Shown here: positions 1 to 7,471 of the stretch, piece after piece
How positions within the stretch are numbered: the first letter of the stretch is position 1
How the letters are laid out: every line of letters begins with the position of its first letter
From: Haloarcula sp. CBA1129
GTDB lineage: Archaea; Halobacteriota; Halobacteria; Halobacteriales; Haloarculaceae
Assembly: GCF_008729015.1 (NCBI RefSeq)
Contig: NZ_RKSM01000001.1
Coordinates: forward strand, 1,736,001-1,800,000
Length of the DNA stretch: 64,000 bases
Direction: 5' to 3'
Notes under the pieces: generated by a model
Databases searched by the model: none
The model's input: the letters and a program-made list of their open reading frames with translations, nothing else
What the model was told of the DNA's origin: nothing
Translations under genes and position numbers: made by a program

Positions 1-59
1 AGAGGGGCGCAGGACGCGAGACGATGCAGTCGCACGTCGACGAGGATTCCTGAAGTGAG

Positions 60-1229
60 GTGACTGAGATGAAAGATCCAGAGTCCAGAACCATCTTCGC
101 TGGCGTCGATGGACGTACCGACACCGAACTACCCGAGTGGTATCGAGAGCGCCATGGTGATGCAGACCCCGTGACTTTCGCCGAGGCGGTTCGTGATCTT
201 CCGCAGGCCGTCGAGACGACCGTGGCGTACCAGAATCCCTACACCGACGAGTGGGTCGAGACAGAGCGGTTCAACGCGCTCGTCGAGCCGAGTCGGGCTC
301 GAGAGCAGGCCCGAGATGAGGACACGGAGACGGATCCGTTGTTCCACGTGCCCACCGACTCGTACGCGATCATCAACCCGGTCGACGTCTACGGGCCGCT
401 GGAGGAGGTCCTCCGCGAGGAGACGATCGACGGGACCCCGCTGGGCGAGGTGATGTTCGGCGAGATTCGGCGCTACCGGGGCGGCGGCGAAGTCCATATG
501 GACATCATGTTCGACGGCCTCGAGGTGCGCCTTCCCGGTCGGTCGGACTCGATTACGATGGGCGTCACGTCGGGCTACGACTTCTTCGGCGAGCACGCCG
601 TCTACGTTGAGGGGTTCGCTCAGGATGGCTACTGCTCGAACACGATGCGCTCGCTCACCGACAAGGAGGTCATCAAACACGTCGGCGACGTCCGGAACTT
701 CCGGACCTGGTGGGAGGAACTCCTCGCACAGGTCGAACTCGTCGCCGACGATCTCTTCGAGTTCATCCGGGACGCTCAGGACATCGACCTCGACTTCTCG
801 GAGCTCCCGTTCACCGTCACGGAGTTCTACACCCTGCTGGGCTTCCCGGACTACCTGGCCGAGCGCGCCGCCGACGATGCAGAAGCCAATGCGGCGTCCC
901 CCTTCGAGATCGATATGTGGACGCTACATTCCGGTGCGACGTACGCACTCACCCACTTCTTCCAGGGGAAAGAAGGGGCATCTCTCGATCAGTACGTCCG
1001 CATCGCCAACGACATCCTGTTCAATCCGGAAGGCACGATCGAGCGCGTCGAGCAGGCGTACGAGCAGCAGTTAGAGGCGGACGGCGACGACGGGTCACAG
1101 GCGTCGCTGGCCGGCGAACGAGCGCTGGCCAGCATCGAGCGCGTCAGCGACGACCTGCAGGAGAAAGTCGAGCAGTTCGAAGATCGAGAGGACGCGCTGC
1201 GTGAGCGGTTCCAAGAGGCGATGGCCTGA
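60..1229 (+). CDS. DUF932-like plasmid protein
   Basis: This 389-residue acidic protein has no function I can assign. A stretch around residues 165-215 (GVTSGYDFFGEHAVYVEGF, then CSNTMRSL and KHVG) and a late segment (MWTLHSGATYALTHFF) resemble the layout of DUF932 phage/plasmid-like proteins, with a Cys-x-Asn-Thr motif followed by His. The last 60 residues are predicted coiled coil rich in Glu. The reading frame opens at GTG 60; an in-frame ATG at 69 is an equally good start. It is the first of four genes in the same direction separated by similar T-tract/hairpin leaders; the 3' part of such a leader is visible at the window edge (bases 1-20). The family assignment is by motif memory only. 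Confidence 0.6.
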   Translation: MTEMKDPESRTIFAGVDGRTDTELPEWYRERHGDADPVTFAEAVRDLPQAVETTVAYQNPYTDEWVETERFNALVEPSRAREQARDEDTETDPLFHVPTDSYAIINPVDVYGPLEEVLREETIDGTPLGEVMFGEIRRYRGGGEVHMDIMFDGLEVRLPGRSDSITMGVTSGYDFFGEHAVYVEGFAQDGYCSNTMRSLTDKEVIKHVGDVRNFRTWWEELLAQVELVADDLFEFIRDAQDIDLDFSELPFTVTEFYTLLGFPDYLAERAADDAEANAASPFEIDMWTLHSGATYALTHFFQGKEGASLDQYVRIANDILFNPEGTIERVEQAYEQQLEADGDDGSQASLAGERALASIERVSDDLQEKVEQFEDREDALRERFQEAMA

Positions 1230-1259
1230 CGCCGCGTCGGTGATGTAGTCGTCTGTTCT

Positions 1260-1287
1260 GTTTTTCTCGCCCTGGATGGGTGAGGGC
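1260..1287 (+). repeat. Leader hairpin element copy 1
   Basis: A T5 tract followed by C, then an interrupted GC hairpin (GCCCT, loop, GGGTGAGGGC) lies directly before the next start codon. It is one of five complete copies of the pattern T5-6, GCCCC, short loop, GGGG(T/C)G, GG(C/G)GC in the first 7.5 kb. Because it covers the GTG at 1280, it argues that the next gene starts at ATG 1295. Confidence 0.6.
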
Positions 1288-1294
1288 TACCGAG

Positions 1295-1516
1295 ATGGAA
1301 CAGTCCACGATTAGCGACGGGAGTGACGACGAATTCCCACCTGAGAAGCGTCTTGAAGCACCGAATTACCGATTGATTAAGGCCGGTATCACGACGATCC
1401 CGGATATGGAAACCCTCCAAGAGTGTGTTGCCTACGAGAACGCCCACCAGAATCGGACGCAGATCCTGCGCCGGCTCAAGTGGAAGGCTGAAGAGCTACG
1501 TGAGGACGAAGAGTAA
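1295..1516 (+). CDS. Small conserved haloarchaeal protein
   Basis: A 73-residue protein with a polar acidic N-terminus, a central YRLIKAGITTIPDMETLQECVAYENAHQNR segment and a charged helical tail. The middle looks like two short helices, but I do not recognise the family well enough to name it. ATG 1295 is preferred over GTG 1280 because the GTG lies inside the leader hairpin. It sits between two larger plasmid genes with about 65 bp upstream and 120 bp downstream. It could be a small DNA-associated or regulatory protein; that is inference from size and setting only. Confidence 0.6.
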   Translation: MEQSTISDGSDDEFPPEKRLEAPNYRLIKAGITTIPDMETLQECVAYENAHQNRTQILRRLKWKAEELREDEE

Positions 1517-1525
1517 GCTCTGTTC

Positions 1526-1566
1526 TTAACCAACACACTCCGCGTTATTTCCCTATTGTTGGTTAA
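1526..1566. repeat. Inverted repeat TTAACCAACA-N21-TGTTGGTTAA, copy 1
   Basis: Perfect 10-bp arms at 1526-1535 and 1557-1566 are separated by 21 bases. Copies with the same arms and spacing occur at 7382, 10112 and 16072, with a degenerate copy at 4079. The spacer sequences differ. This copy precedes the leader hairpin of the DUF6610-like gene by 15 bases. Operator or recombination site are both possible. Confidence 0.85.
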
Positions 1567-1580
1567 CAGGCTGTGCCTCG

Positions 1581-1610
1581 GTTTTTCGGGCCCCTGAAAG
1601 GGTGCGGGGC
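1581..1610 (+). repeat. Leader hairpin element copy 2
   Basis: G-T5-C, then GCCCC, TGAAA, GGGTGC, GGGGC, able to form a hairpin with two alternative stems. It follows inverted-repeat copy 1 and precedes the gene starting at 1639. Confidence 0.65.
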
Positions 1611-1638
1611 AGCCAGCAGCGGCCTCGCGAGCCTAATC

Positions 1639-2640
1639 ATGTCCCTCGAGCTGAGCTCCAGCGCCAGCACCGCCCGCGAAATCGCCGCCGCCAGACAGGC
1701 AGACTACGTGGCGTTTCTGCATCGAGCCCCGTTTGTCGTCGACGCTGTCGACTTCGGCTTCCTTCCCGGCTTTCGCGAGGACTGTGGGTACCAGGAGGCG
1801 CAGTATCAGAACCTCAGCCTCCCCGTCGGGATGCTCGACAACGATTTCCGGAATCCCGATCTGGAGCGGTTCGTCGACCGTTTCTTCGAGTACGAACCTC
1901 AGGTCGGGGTCATCGGGGATGTCGACGAAATCGACGACGTCGACGCCCACGTCGCTGCTGCTCGCGAGATCCAAGCGAGCTATCCCGAGGCCGAGCTCAT
2001 CGTCGTTCCGAAGTCCCAAGCAGTAATCGACGCGATACCCGAGAACCTCGTCCTCGGGTATTCACGGGGATACGCCGACCGCCTGGCCCACGAGTTCTCC
2101 GACCCAGCCGATTGGAGAGGCCAGCGCGTCCACATCCTCGGCGGGAGTCCGCCCAAGCAGCTCGACACCATTCGACAGTTGACCAGGCCGACACTCACGG
2201 ACGAGCCACCAGCCGACATCGTCGGCGTCGACTGGAACGGGCTACATCGCGGCGCGCAGTTCGGTGAGTTCTGGACGGCCGACGGCTGGGACGACAGCGG
2301 TCGCGACGCCGACCACGTCACCGTGCGAAAGACGGTGCGACACAGCCTCGCTCGCGTCCGTGAGTTTTGGAGGGTCCACGGAATCTGGCCCGAAACGACA
2401 CCGCAAGACGAGGGGCTCGAAGTCGAGTACGAGGGTCCGAGTCCTGCCGATCTCGAGGACGCCGCCTGTACCGAGTGCGGGACGAACGTCTGGCGAACTC
2501 GCCGCGGCCCGTACGTGGCCGAATACGATACCGGCGCTATCTGTGGATACTGCAGCTACGAGTGCTACTTCAGCCACCGTCATCGAAACAACCTGGAGGA
2601 GATCGCCGGCGAACAGAGCGTCTACCTCCCGCCGGCGTGA
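1639..2640 (+). CDS. DUF6610-like, tRNA-guanine transglycosylase-fold protein with C-terminal zinc cluster
   Basis: This 333-residue protein resembles the haloarchaeal DUF6610 family. It has features of a TGT-type TIM barrel: ELIVVPKSQAV and LVLGYSRGYADRL strands, then HILGGSP at about residues 165-171, which matches the HxLGxG phosphate site of queuosine/archaeosine transglycosylases. TGT relatives include enzymes that exchange guanine for 7-deazaguanine in tRNA or, in DpdA, in DNA. The C-terminus carries CxxC (277/280) and CxxCxxxC (302/305/309), a likely zinc site. The frame is open from GTG 1573, but the leader hairpin covers that region and ATG 1639 (MSLELSSSAS) is the natural start. The catalytic Asp was not identified with certainty, so activity is unproven. 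Confidence 0.65.
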   Translation: MSLELSSSASTAREIAAARQADYVAFLHRAPFVVDAVDFGFLPGFREDCGYQEAQYQNLSLPVGMLDNDFRNPDLERFVDRFFEYEPQVGVIGDVDEIDDVDAHVAAAREIQASYPEAELIVVPKSQAVIDAIPENLVLGYSRGYADRLAHEFSDPADWRGQRVHILGGSPPKQLDTIRQLTRPTLTDEPPADIVGVDWNGLHRGAQFGEFWTADGWDDSGRDADHVTVRKTVRHSLARVREFWRVHGIWPETTPQDEGLEVEYEGPSPADLEDAACTECGTNVWRTRRGPYVAEYDTGAICGYCSYECYFSHRHRNNLEEIAGEQSVYLPPA

Positions 2641-2650
2641 CTTCGCGACC

Positions 2651-2682
2651 TGTTTTTCGTGCCCCCAGAGAGGGCGAGGGCT
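2651..2682 (+). repeat. Leader hairpin element copy 3
   Basis: G-T5-C followed by GCCCCC, AGAGA, GGGCGAGGGC. The T-tract begins 12 bases after the stop of the preceding gene and the hairpin ends about 30 bases before the next start. Confidence 0.65.
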
Positions 2683-2711
2683 CCTTCGAAAGCTCTCAGA
2701 GGTGACTTCCA

Positions 2712-3059
2712 GTGAGTCAACAACAGAGTCCCGACAACGTCTCGATCGACGAGATCCCGGTCGATATCGACAACACGCAATCAGCGGAGATCGATCCCGC
2801 CGACGTCCCCGACGAAATCGAATCCATCACCCGTGGGCTCGCCGGTGAGCAGCCGCCGACGAATCCTATAGTGGTTCTCAAAGCGGCCCGGTGGTGGTAC
2901 ATTCACGGCAAGGGCGGCACGGATCCCGCCTTCCAGTGGGCCATCGAGTGGGCGCGTCACCTTGCGACCGACACGCCTAGCGACGTTGAGCGGTTCGACG
3001 AGTTCCTCGAGTACCTCGTTACGGTCGGCTTCGCTGACGAACGCCACGAACTCCGCTGA
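2712..3059 (+). CDS. Hypothetical small acidic protein
   Basis: A 115-residue protein starting at GTG (MSQQQSPDNVSIDEIPVDIDN); no ATG is available in frame near the start. The first 50 residues are acidic and low-complexity. Residues 55-110 look like a helical domain with aromatic residues (KAARWWYIHGKGG, FQWAIEWARHLATD). I do not recognise it. It lies between the DUF6610-like gene and the ArdC-like gene, with hairpin leaders on both sides, so it belongs to the same plasmid module. Confidence 0.6.
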   Translation: MSQQQSPDNVSIDEIPVDIDNTQSAEIDPADVPDEIESITRGLAGEQPPTNPIVVLKAARWWYIHGKGGTDPAFQWAIEWARHLATDTPSDVERFDEFLEYLVTVGFADERHELR

Positions 3060-3068
3060 CCGACAGAG

Positions 3069-3102
3069 CGGTTTTTTGAACGCCCCTGAGGGGTGCGGCG
3101 CG
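3069..3102 (+). repeat. Leader hairpin element copy 4
   Basis: G-T6-G followed by CGCCCC, TGA, GGGGTGCGGCGCG: the clearest member of the set, with a CCCC-TGA-GGGG core stem. It ends about 45 bases before the preferred start of the ArdC-like gene. Confidence 0.7.
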
Positions 3103-3146
3103 GTCTGAACAGACGCAGTCGCCGTGAACTCGATTCGGTGATCACG

Positions 3147-4082
3147 ATGTCTACGACCAGAGACTCGTCGGTCTCCTTCGACCAGACCGACACGCGATCA
3201 GACGAGATGAACAGTACCATCGAACAGTGGATCGACGACCTTGTCGCCGGCGTCGACGACGCGCAGGCCAGCGAAGAGTTCCATGAGTGGCTCGATGTCC
3301 AGAGTCGTTTCCACGACTACTCCTACCGGAACACGCTCCTCATCAAGCGGCAGTGTCCCGAGGCGAGCCGGGTGGCGGGCTACCGGACGTGGCAGGAGGA
3401 GTTCGACCGCCACGTCAAGGAGGGTGAGTCGGCCATCTGGATCTGGGCGCCGATCATCTCCAAGCAGTGCCCGGAGTGCGAGAATTCGCCGAGCTACCAC
3501 GAGGACAGTGACTGTGAGTACGACGAGACGCCGCCCGAGGAGTGGTCCGAGGGGCTCGTCGGGTTCAAGCCCGCGCCCGTCTTCGACGTCTCCCAGACCG
3601 AAGGCGAGTCACTTCCCGACCTGGACACGGAAGCGACCGGGGACGCCGGCGACCTCGTCGAACAGTTGACTGCCGCCGCTGACGACCTCGGCGTGACGGT
3701 GCGGATCGTTCCAACTGAGGAGTGGACCCACGGCGAGGCAAAGGGCATCTGCGAGCAACTGAGCCTCGTCGACGTTCAGCCGCTCGTCGAGGTGCGTGAT
3801 CGGGAGAACGAGGCCGACCTCGCGCGAACGCTGATTCACGAGTACGCACACGCGCTGCTCCACTTCGATGTCGACGACGATACGGAGCGGTCGAAACGTG
3901 AAGTCGAGGCCGAAGCCGTCGCGTACGTCGTCGGGCGGTACTGCGGGCTCGACACCAGTGGGTCAGCGTTCTACCTCGCTGCGTGGGAGTCGGACGATCC
4001 CGAGGTCGTTCGCGAGCGCCTTGGCCGGATTAGTCGAACGTCAGAAGAACTTATTGAAGTTCTGGAAGACATTAGGAGTTAA
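3147..4082 (+). CDS. ArdC-like ssDNA-binding protein with ImmA/IrrE-type zinc peptidase motif
   Basis: This 311-residue protein has an N-terminal region (SEEFHEWLDVQSRFHDYSYRNTLLIKRQCPEASRVAGYRTWQEEFDRHVKEGESAIWIWAP) typical of the ArdC N-terminal DNA-binding domain of plasmid antirestriction proteins. A CPECEN...C insertion follows. The C-terminal half has HEYAH at about residues 231-235 with a downstream E-AEAVAY helix, the zinc site of ImmA/IrrE-like metallopeptidases. ArdC proteins protect incoming plasmid DNA from host restriction; the role here is inferred from the family. ATG 3147 is preferred to GTG 3093, which overlaps the leader hairpin. It ends directly at a degenerate inverted repeat. 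Confidence 0.82.
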   Translation: MSTTRDSSVSFDQTDTRSDEMNSTIEQWIDDLVAGVDDAQASEEFHEWLDVQSRFHDYSYRNTLLIKRQCPEASRVAGYRTWQEEFDRHVKEGESAIWIWAPIISKQCPECENSPSYHEDSDCEYDETPPEEWSEGLVGFKPAPVFDVSQTEGESLPDLDTEATGDAGDLVEQLTAAADDLGVTVRIVPTEEWTHGEAKGICEQLSLVDVQPLVEVRDRENEADLARTLIHEYAHALLHFDVDDDTERSKREVEAEAVAYVVGRYCGLDTSGSAFYLAAWESDDPEVVRERLGRISRTSEELIEVLEDIRS

Positions 4083-4119
4083 TCAACACCAATCAGTTCT
4101 CGCCTCGTTTGTTGGTCGT
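4079..4119. repeat. Degenerate inverted repeat, copy 2 (left edge of inserted cassette)
   Basis: TTAATCAACA at 4079-4088 and TGTTGGTCGT at 4110-4119 are separated by exactly 21 bases, the geometry of the perfect copies. The spacer shares TCGCC(T/C)CG with copy 3 at 7382 and is also followed by a TTTTC tract. The left arm overlaps the stop region of the ArdC-like gene. Confidence 0.65.
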
Positions 4120-4129
4120 TTTCCCAATC

Positions 4130-5170
4130 TCATGTTCCGGTGAGGTGAATGGCTAGATCCTGAAGATCGGTACGGATGGTTGTGTCGAACCGATCGGGGA
4201 GATTCTGTTGGTGAGCGACACCAGCGAAAAACTTCTCGGTGACTACGAAATCGGAGTAGGGAATAGCGACTGCAAGGGCCATAACGTCGTTAAGGTCGTT
4301 TCCCTCGATGTCGCGGTGGCGGTGGAAATCGCGGCCGAGGATGAGATCGAGATGGGTGAAGTAGGTGGGAAACTGCATAAAAAAGTCCTCGAACCCTTTG
4401 ATGGCAGTGTCACGGGCGATAATAGAGAGTAAATCCACGTCGAGTGGAATCTGCTCAGCAGTATGGAGGAGACCAGGGAGTACATCATTTCGAAAACTTT
4501 CGATTATTAGCTGTTCACGGCGTTCCTCGTCGGTGTCGGCGATATCGTCGTACTCTTTCCGAATGGATTCCAGTGTCTCAACGTACTGGGCACGCTCCTC
4601 CTCGTCCCAGGGCTCTGGGACGTCGTCGAAGAAATCGTCAGACTTGATCATTTGCCGGGTTACCTGCTCCGATCGAAGGATTTTGTGGACCTTCCATTCG
4701 CTATCGATTGGGTTGCCGTCACTAGTGATTCGAGGGTGCCCGTGGGGTTCGACGAGGCCGCGGCTGAATATCTGGCCACTTGGGTCGATCTCGGGCAGCA
4801 GGTCGGCATGTCTAAAGATATACGCCGTGATTTCAGCACCGATGGCGTCGAAGTAGTTCCGCATACAGAAGTTATTGGAGAGGTCGATCATCAGCTCATA
4901 AAGCTCTCTCTTGAACGTATCGTCGTGGTGCGCATCAGTTTCAAGGAAACGGGCGATAGAGTAGGGGCAGATTGCATCGCCGCGTTTGACGGCTTCTCGG
5001 ACGGTTTCGTAGGCGTCGGTGTGCCTTGATTCGGAATCATGGCGGCCGGCGTGGAGCTGGCCCCAGATTTTCTGGTCGAAGTAGATGATCGTGATGTCGT
5101 CCCGGTCGAGCGTGGGTTCGGGTGCATCGAGTATCTCCTCAATCGTTTCCCTGTCCAAGTCCTCGAACAT
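4130..5170 (-). CDS. PIN-like nuclease domain protein
   Basis: A 346-residue protein of unknown function with PIN-domain features. An early Asp follows a hydrophobic strand (ITIIYFDQKIW, Asp about 32), then CPYSIARFLE. Near the C-terminus comes GNDLNDVMALAVAIPYSDFVVTEKFF (about 290-315), whose acidic and Ser-Asp positions fit the conserved PIN acidic residues and the terminal T/S-D strand. PIN proteins are metal-dependent RNases, many of them toxins. The large middle insertion is helical. It is divergent from the DUF4365-TPR gene (153-bp gap), and the two form a cassette between inverted repeats. The active-site mapping is by eye. Confidence 0.6.
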   Translation of the reverse strand: MFEDLDRETIEEILDAPEPTLDRDDITIIYFDQKIWGQLHAGRHDSESRHTDAYETVREAVKRGDAICPYSIARFLETDAHHDDTFKRELYELMIDLSNNFCMRNYFDAIGAEITAYIFRHADLLPEIDPSGQIFSRGLVEPHGHPRITSDGNPIDSEWKVHKILRSEQVTRQMIKSDDFFDDVPEPWDEEERAQYVETLESIRKEYDDIADTDEERREQLIIESFRNDVLPGLLHTAEQIPLDVDLLSIIARDTAIKGFEDFFMQFPTYFTHLDLILGRDFHRHRDIEGNDLNDVMALAVAIPYSDFVVTEKFFAGVAHQQNLPDRFDTTIRTDLQDLAIHLTGT

Positions 5171-5290
5171 GCAGACGAGGAATAGTTGGGCGCGGGTGAG
5201 TTTGAGTTATGGGGTTTCGACGGCTTGTACCCGAGTCAGTTGGCGGAATCCGGGGAGTACATTCGGTAATAGGATTCCAGGTGTACACAG

Positions 5291-5302
5291 GTTTTTAGAT
5301 AA
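5291..5302 (+). promoter_or_regulatory. Candidate TATA element of the DUF4365-TPR gene
   Basis: TTTTTAGATAAT lies about 25-30 bases before GTG 5324, the usual haloarchaeal spacing for a leaderless or near-leaderless transcript. This supports the GTG start. Confidence 0.45.
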
Positions 5303-5323
5303 TCGGCAAAAACTGTTCTAACA

Positions 5324-7177
5324 GTGGCGAAGAAGAGAAGCAGCAACCAGCAACTCGAACAAGCTTCTCGAGGAGAACTGATCTCCCGGTTAGATGAGTT
5401 TGTCGTCAATTCCTTGGATAACGACTTCGGGCTTGACTTTCAGGTTACGGTGACTGAGCAGGGGGAGGACGGCCATCAGGAAGTCCGGTCGATTAATTTC
5501 TACATTCAGTTGAAGGCATCCGAGGAGTTCGAGGGAGACCGGGCGACATTCGATCTTACGACCGACGATCTTGAACTGTATGTAGAAACATCACAGCCGG
5601 TTGTACTGGCGCTGTACGACGACGCAGCAGACCAGTTCTACTGGACGGTGACGCAGGACTACATCTGGGATACATTGAACAACGAGACACCCGGATGGCG
5701 GGAGCAGGATTATAACCGTATCCACGTCAACAAGCAGAACACGTTCGGGGATACGGACGCCCTGAAGGACGCTGTTGTTGCCAGCCAGAAGCGAATCATC
5801 CGACGTCAAAACATGGGGCTGGGACTGGGGGAGGGGGTCAACTTTTCGTCCGCGGATCTCGGTGAACTCGATCGGGAGATCAACAGCAGCCTGTTGAGCT
5901 TCAAAGGCCATTCCCTGATCAAGTCGCAGGAGCTCATGCAGCAGGGGAACATGGAAGAAGCGCGGGAAACGCTAATCGATGTCTACAACGCGCCGGAGAA
6001 GGACGAAGGCAAGCTGAAAGCCCTTGTCGGCCTCACCCACACATACAATTCACTGGAGCCAGAGGAGGCCGTGACCATCATTGAGCTCTCCGAGGAGGCC
6101 ATCGACCTCGCCCAGGATCTGGACATAGACGGTCTCGAATACTATACCAAGATTCACAAACACCAGTCAGAGCTGTTTATCCTCCTTGAGAAGACCGAAG
6201 AGATACTGGTGTCGTTGAAGTTCCAAGGAGAGGATACGGATGCGTTCTTCGCGTATTATTTCAATGAGACCCTGATCGAGTTGCTTGAAGAAAAAATCCG
6301 TATCTTCGGCGAGATCAACGATGCGCTGAACCAACTGGTTGACCGTGACCACCTCTACGAGTTCATCGTCAGTCTGCCTATCGTGCTTGACTATATCTCC
6401 AACCAGATCATGCGTCTCACGCAGCTACAGATCATGGACAAGGCTGCGCTGGGCGAAGAGAAGCACGATCATCCGCTCGTGAAGCAATGCGAGCAGATAT
6501 TGGATATCGTGGATGATCCGGAAATCCGGATGCTCCTCGGTAAGAGCCTCGGGCGGTACTACTATTTCACGCTAGAGCCGGAGAAGGCGATAACCTACTT
6601 CACCACCGGAATCTCGGGGGCGGAGGAACTCGGTGACGAGCACACTGTCGAGTTCCTAGAAGAGCTGCTGGACGATGTGGAGGACCGGCCGGATCCATAC
6701 GAACGAGAGGAGGTGAGCGAGGAAGAGGTGGAGGAGATGAGTCTGTCGGAGTATCAAGAGATGGCAACGGATATGCTGGAAATGCAGGGGATCGACCTTG
6801 ATGCGGATGATGAGGATCGCACGACGGAAGCGATTCGGATAGGAGTCAAGGATATTAACCAGACGGAATACTTTCGGCACTGCGAACACCTGCGAATCCG
6901 CCAGCTGTCGACGAGCCCGCTCGGCCAGTGGCTCAGCCTCTACACGCTCGGTACGAAGATGGTGTGGTGTAAACACGGGGGAGCAATGGAGAGTGTAAAT
7001 CTGGAGCTGGCATTTAACGGGTTTAAAGATCGATATTGCGAAGGCTGTGAGCACCACTGTCCACGGCCAGACGATTGGGAGCCCAATCTGTCGTGGTGGG
7101 AGGAACAGGCACAAGATCCTGAGCTCGAGGAGTTCCTCGAGAAACGCGAGGACCCGTGGTCACAGGACTCTGGATAG
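5324..7177 (+). CDS. DUF4365 nuclease-like domain fused to TPR-like repeats
   Basis: A 617-residue protein. The first 165 residues match the DUF4365 layout: LDNDFGLDFQVTV, then INFYIQLKAS (acidic residue followed by QxK, as in PD-(D/E)xK-type folds), PVVLALYDDAADQFYWTVTQDYIWD. Residues about 195-470 are helical and TPR-like. The C-terminus has a cysteine/histidine cluster (WCKHGG, then CEGCEHHC) that may bind zinc. DUF4365 proteins are often found in phage-defence settings; the effector role here is inference. It starts at GTG (MAKKRSS) and is divergent from the PIN-like gene. No homologous neighbour suggests a metabolic role. Confidence 0.7.
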   Translation: MAKKRSSNQQLEQASRGELISRLDEFVVNSLDNDFGLDFQVTVTEQGEDGHQEVRSINFYIQLKASEEFEGDRATFDLTTDDLELYVETSQPVVLALYDDAADQFYWTVTQDYIWDTLNNETPGWREQDYNRIHVNKQNTFGDTDALKDAVVASQKRIIRRQNMGLGLGEGVNFSSADLGELDREINSSLLSFKGHSLIKSQELMQQGNMEEARETLIDVYNAPEKDEGKLKALVGLTHTYNSLEPEEAVTIIELSEEAIDLAQDLDIDGLEYYTKIHKHQSELFILLEKTEEILVSLKFQGEDTDAFFAYYFNETLIELLEEKIRIFGEINDALNQLVDRDHLYEFIVSLPIVLDYISNQIMRLTQLQIMDKAALGEEKHDHPLVKQCEQILDIVDDPEIRMLLGKSLGRYYYFTLEPEKAITYFTTGISGAEELGDEHTVEFLEELLDDVEDRPDPYEREEVSEEEVEEMSLSEYQEMATDMLEMQGIDLDADDEDRTTEAIRIGVKDINQTEYFRHCEHLRIRQLSTSPLGQWLSLYTLGTKMVWCKHGGAMESVNLELAFNGFKDRYCEGCEHHCPRPDDWEPNLSWWEEQAQDPELEEFLEKREDPWSQDSG

Positions 7178-7381
7178 ACGATGTTGCCTACAGATTCCTG
7201 ATTCGGAGAACGCCGGTCGTTGTCTTCGGTTTCAACCCATACTGCAGATCGTAACAGGTCTCGCCGTCTACTTCTTTTACCAGTATTCACAGAAGGTAGT
7301 TCTAGAGTGTCTCAGCCGAATCAATCGGACAGCAAAGGATCTTATCGACATACTCGAAGACTGACGCGCTCTCCAATTCTG

Positions 7382-7422
7382 TTAACCAACAAGTGGGTTG
7401 GTCGCCCCGATATGTTGGTTAA
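7382..7422. repeat. Inverted repeat TTAACCAACA-N21-TGTTGGTTAA, copy 3
   Basis: Perfect 10-bp arms at 7382-7391 and 7413-7422 with a 21-base spacer. It lies at the right edge of the PIN/DUF4365 cassette and runs straight into leader hairpin copy 5. Confidence 0.85.
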
Positions 7423-7460
7423 GTTTTTCACCGCCCGCGGAGGGGCGGAGGCGCGTTCTG
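7422..7460 (+). repeat. Leader hairpin element copy 5
   Basis: A-G-T5-C-ACCGCCC, GCGGA, GGGGCGGAGGCGCG. It is about 12 bases upstream of the SWIM-protein start, and continues the leader series interrupted by the inserted cassette. Confidence 0.65.
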
Positions 7461-7471
7461 ACCTCCGTCGA

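Noticed and set aside
1573-1638. GTG start adding 22 residues to the DUF6610-like protein
   Set aside because: The added part (MPRFFGPLKGCGAASSG) is translated leader hairpin and not protein-like.
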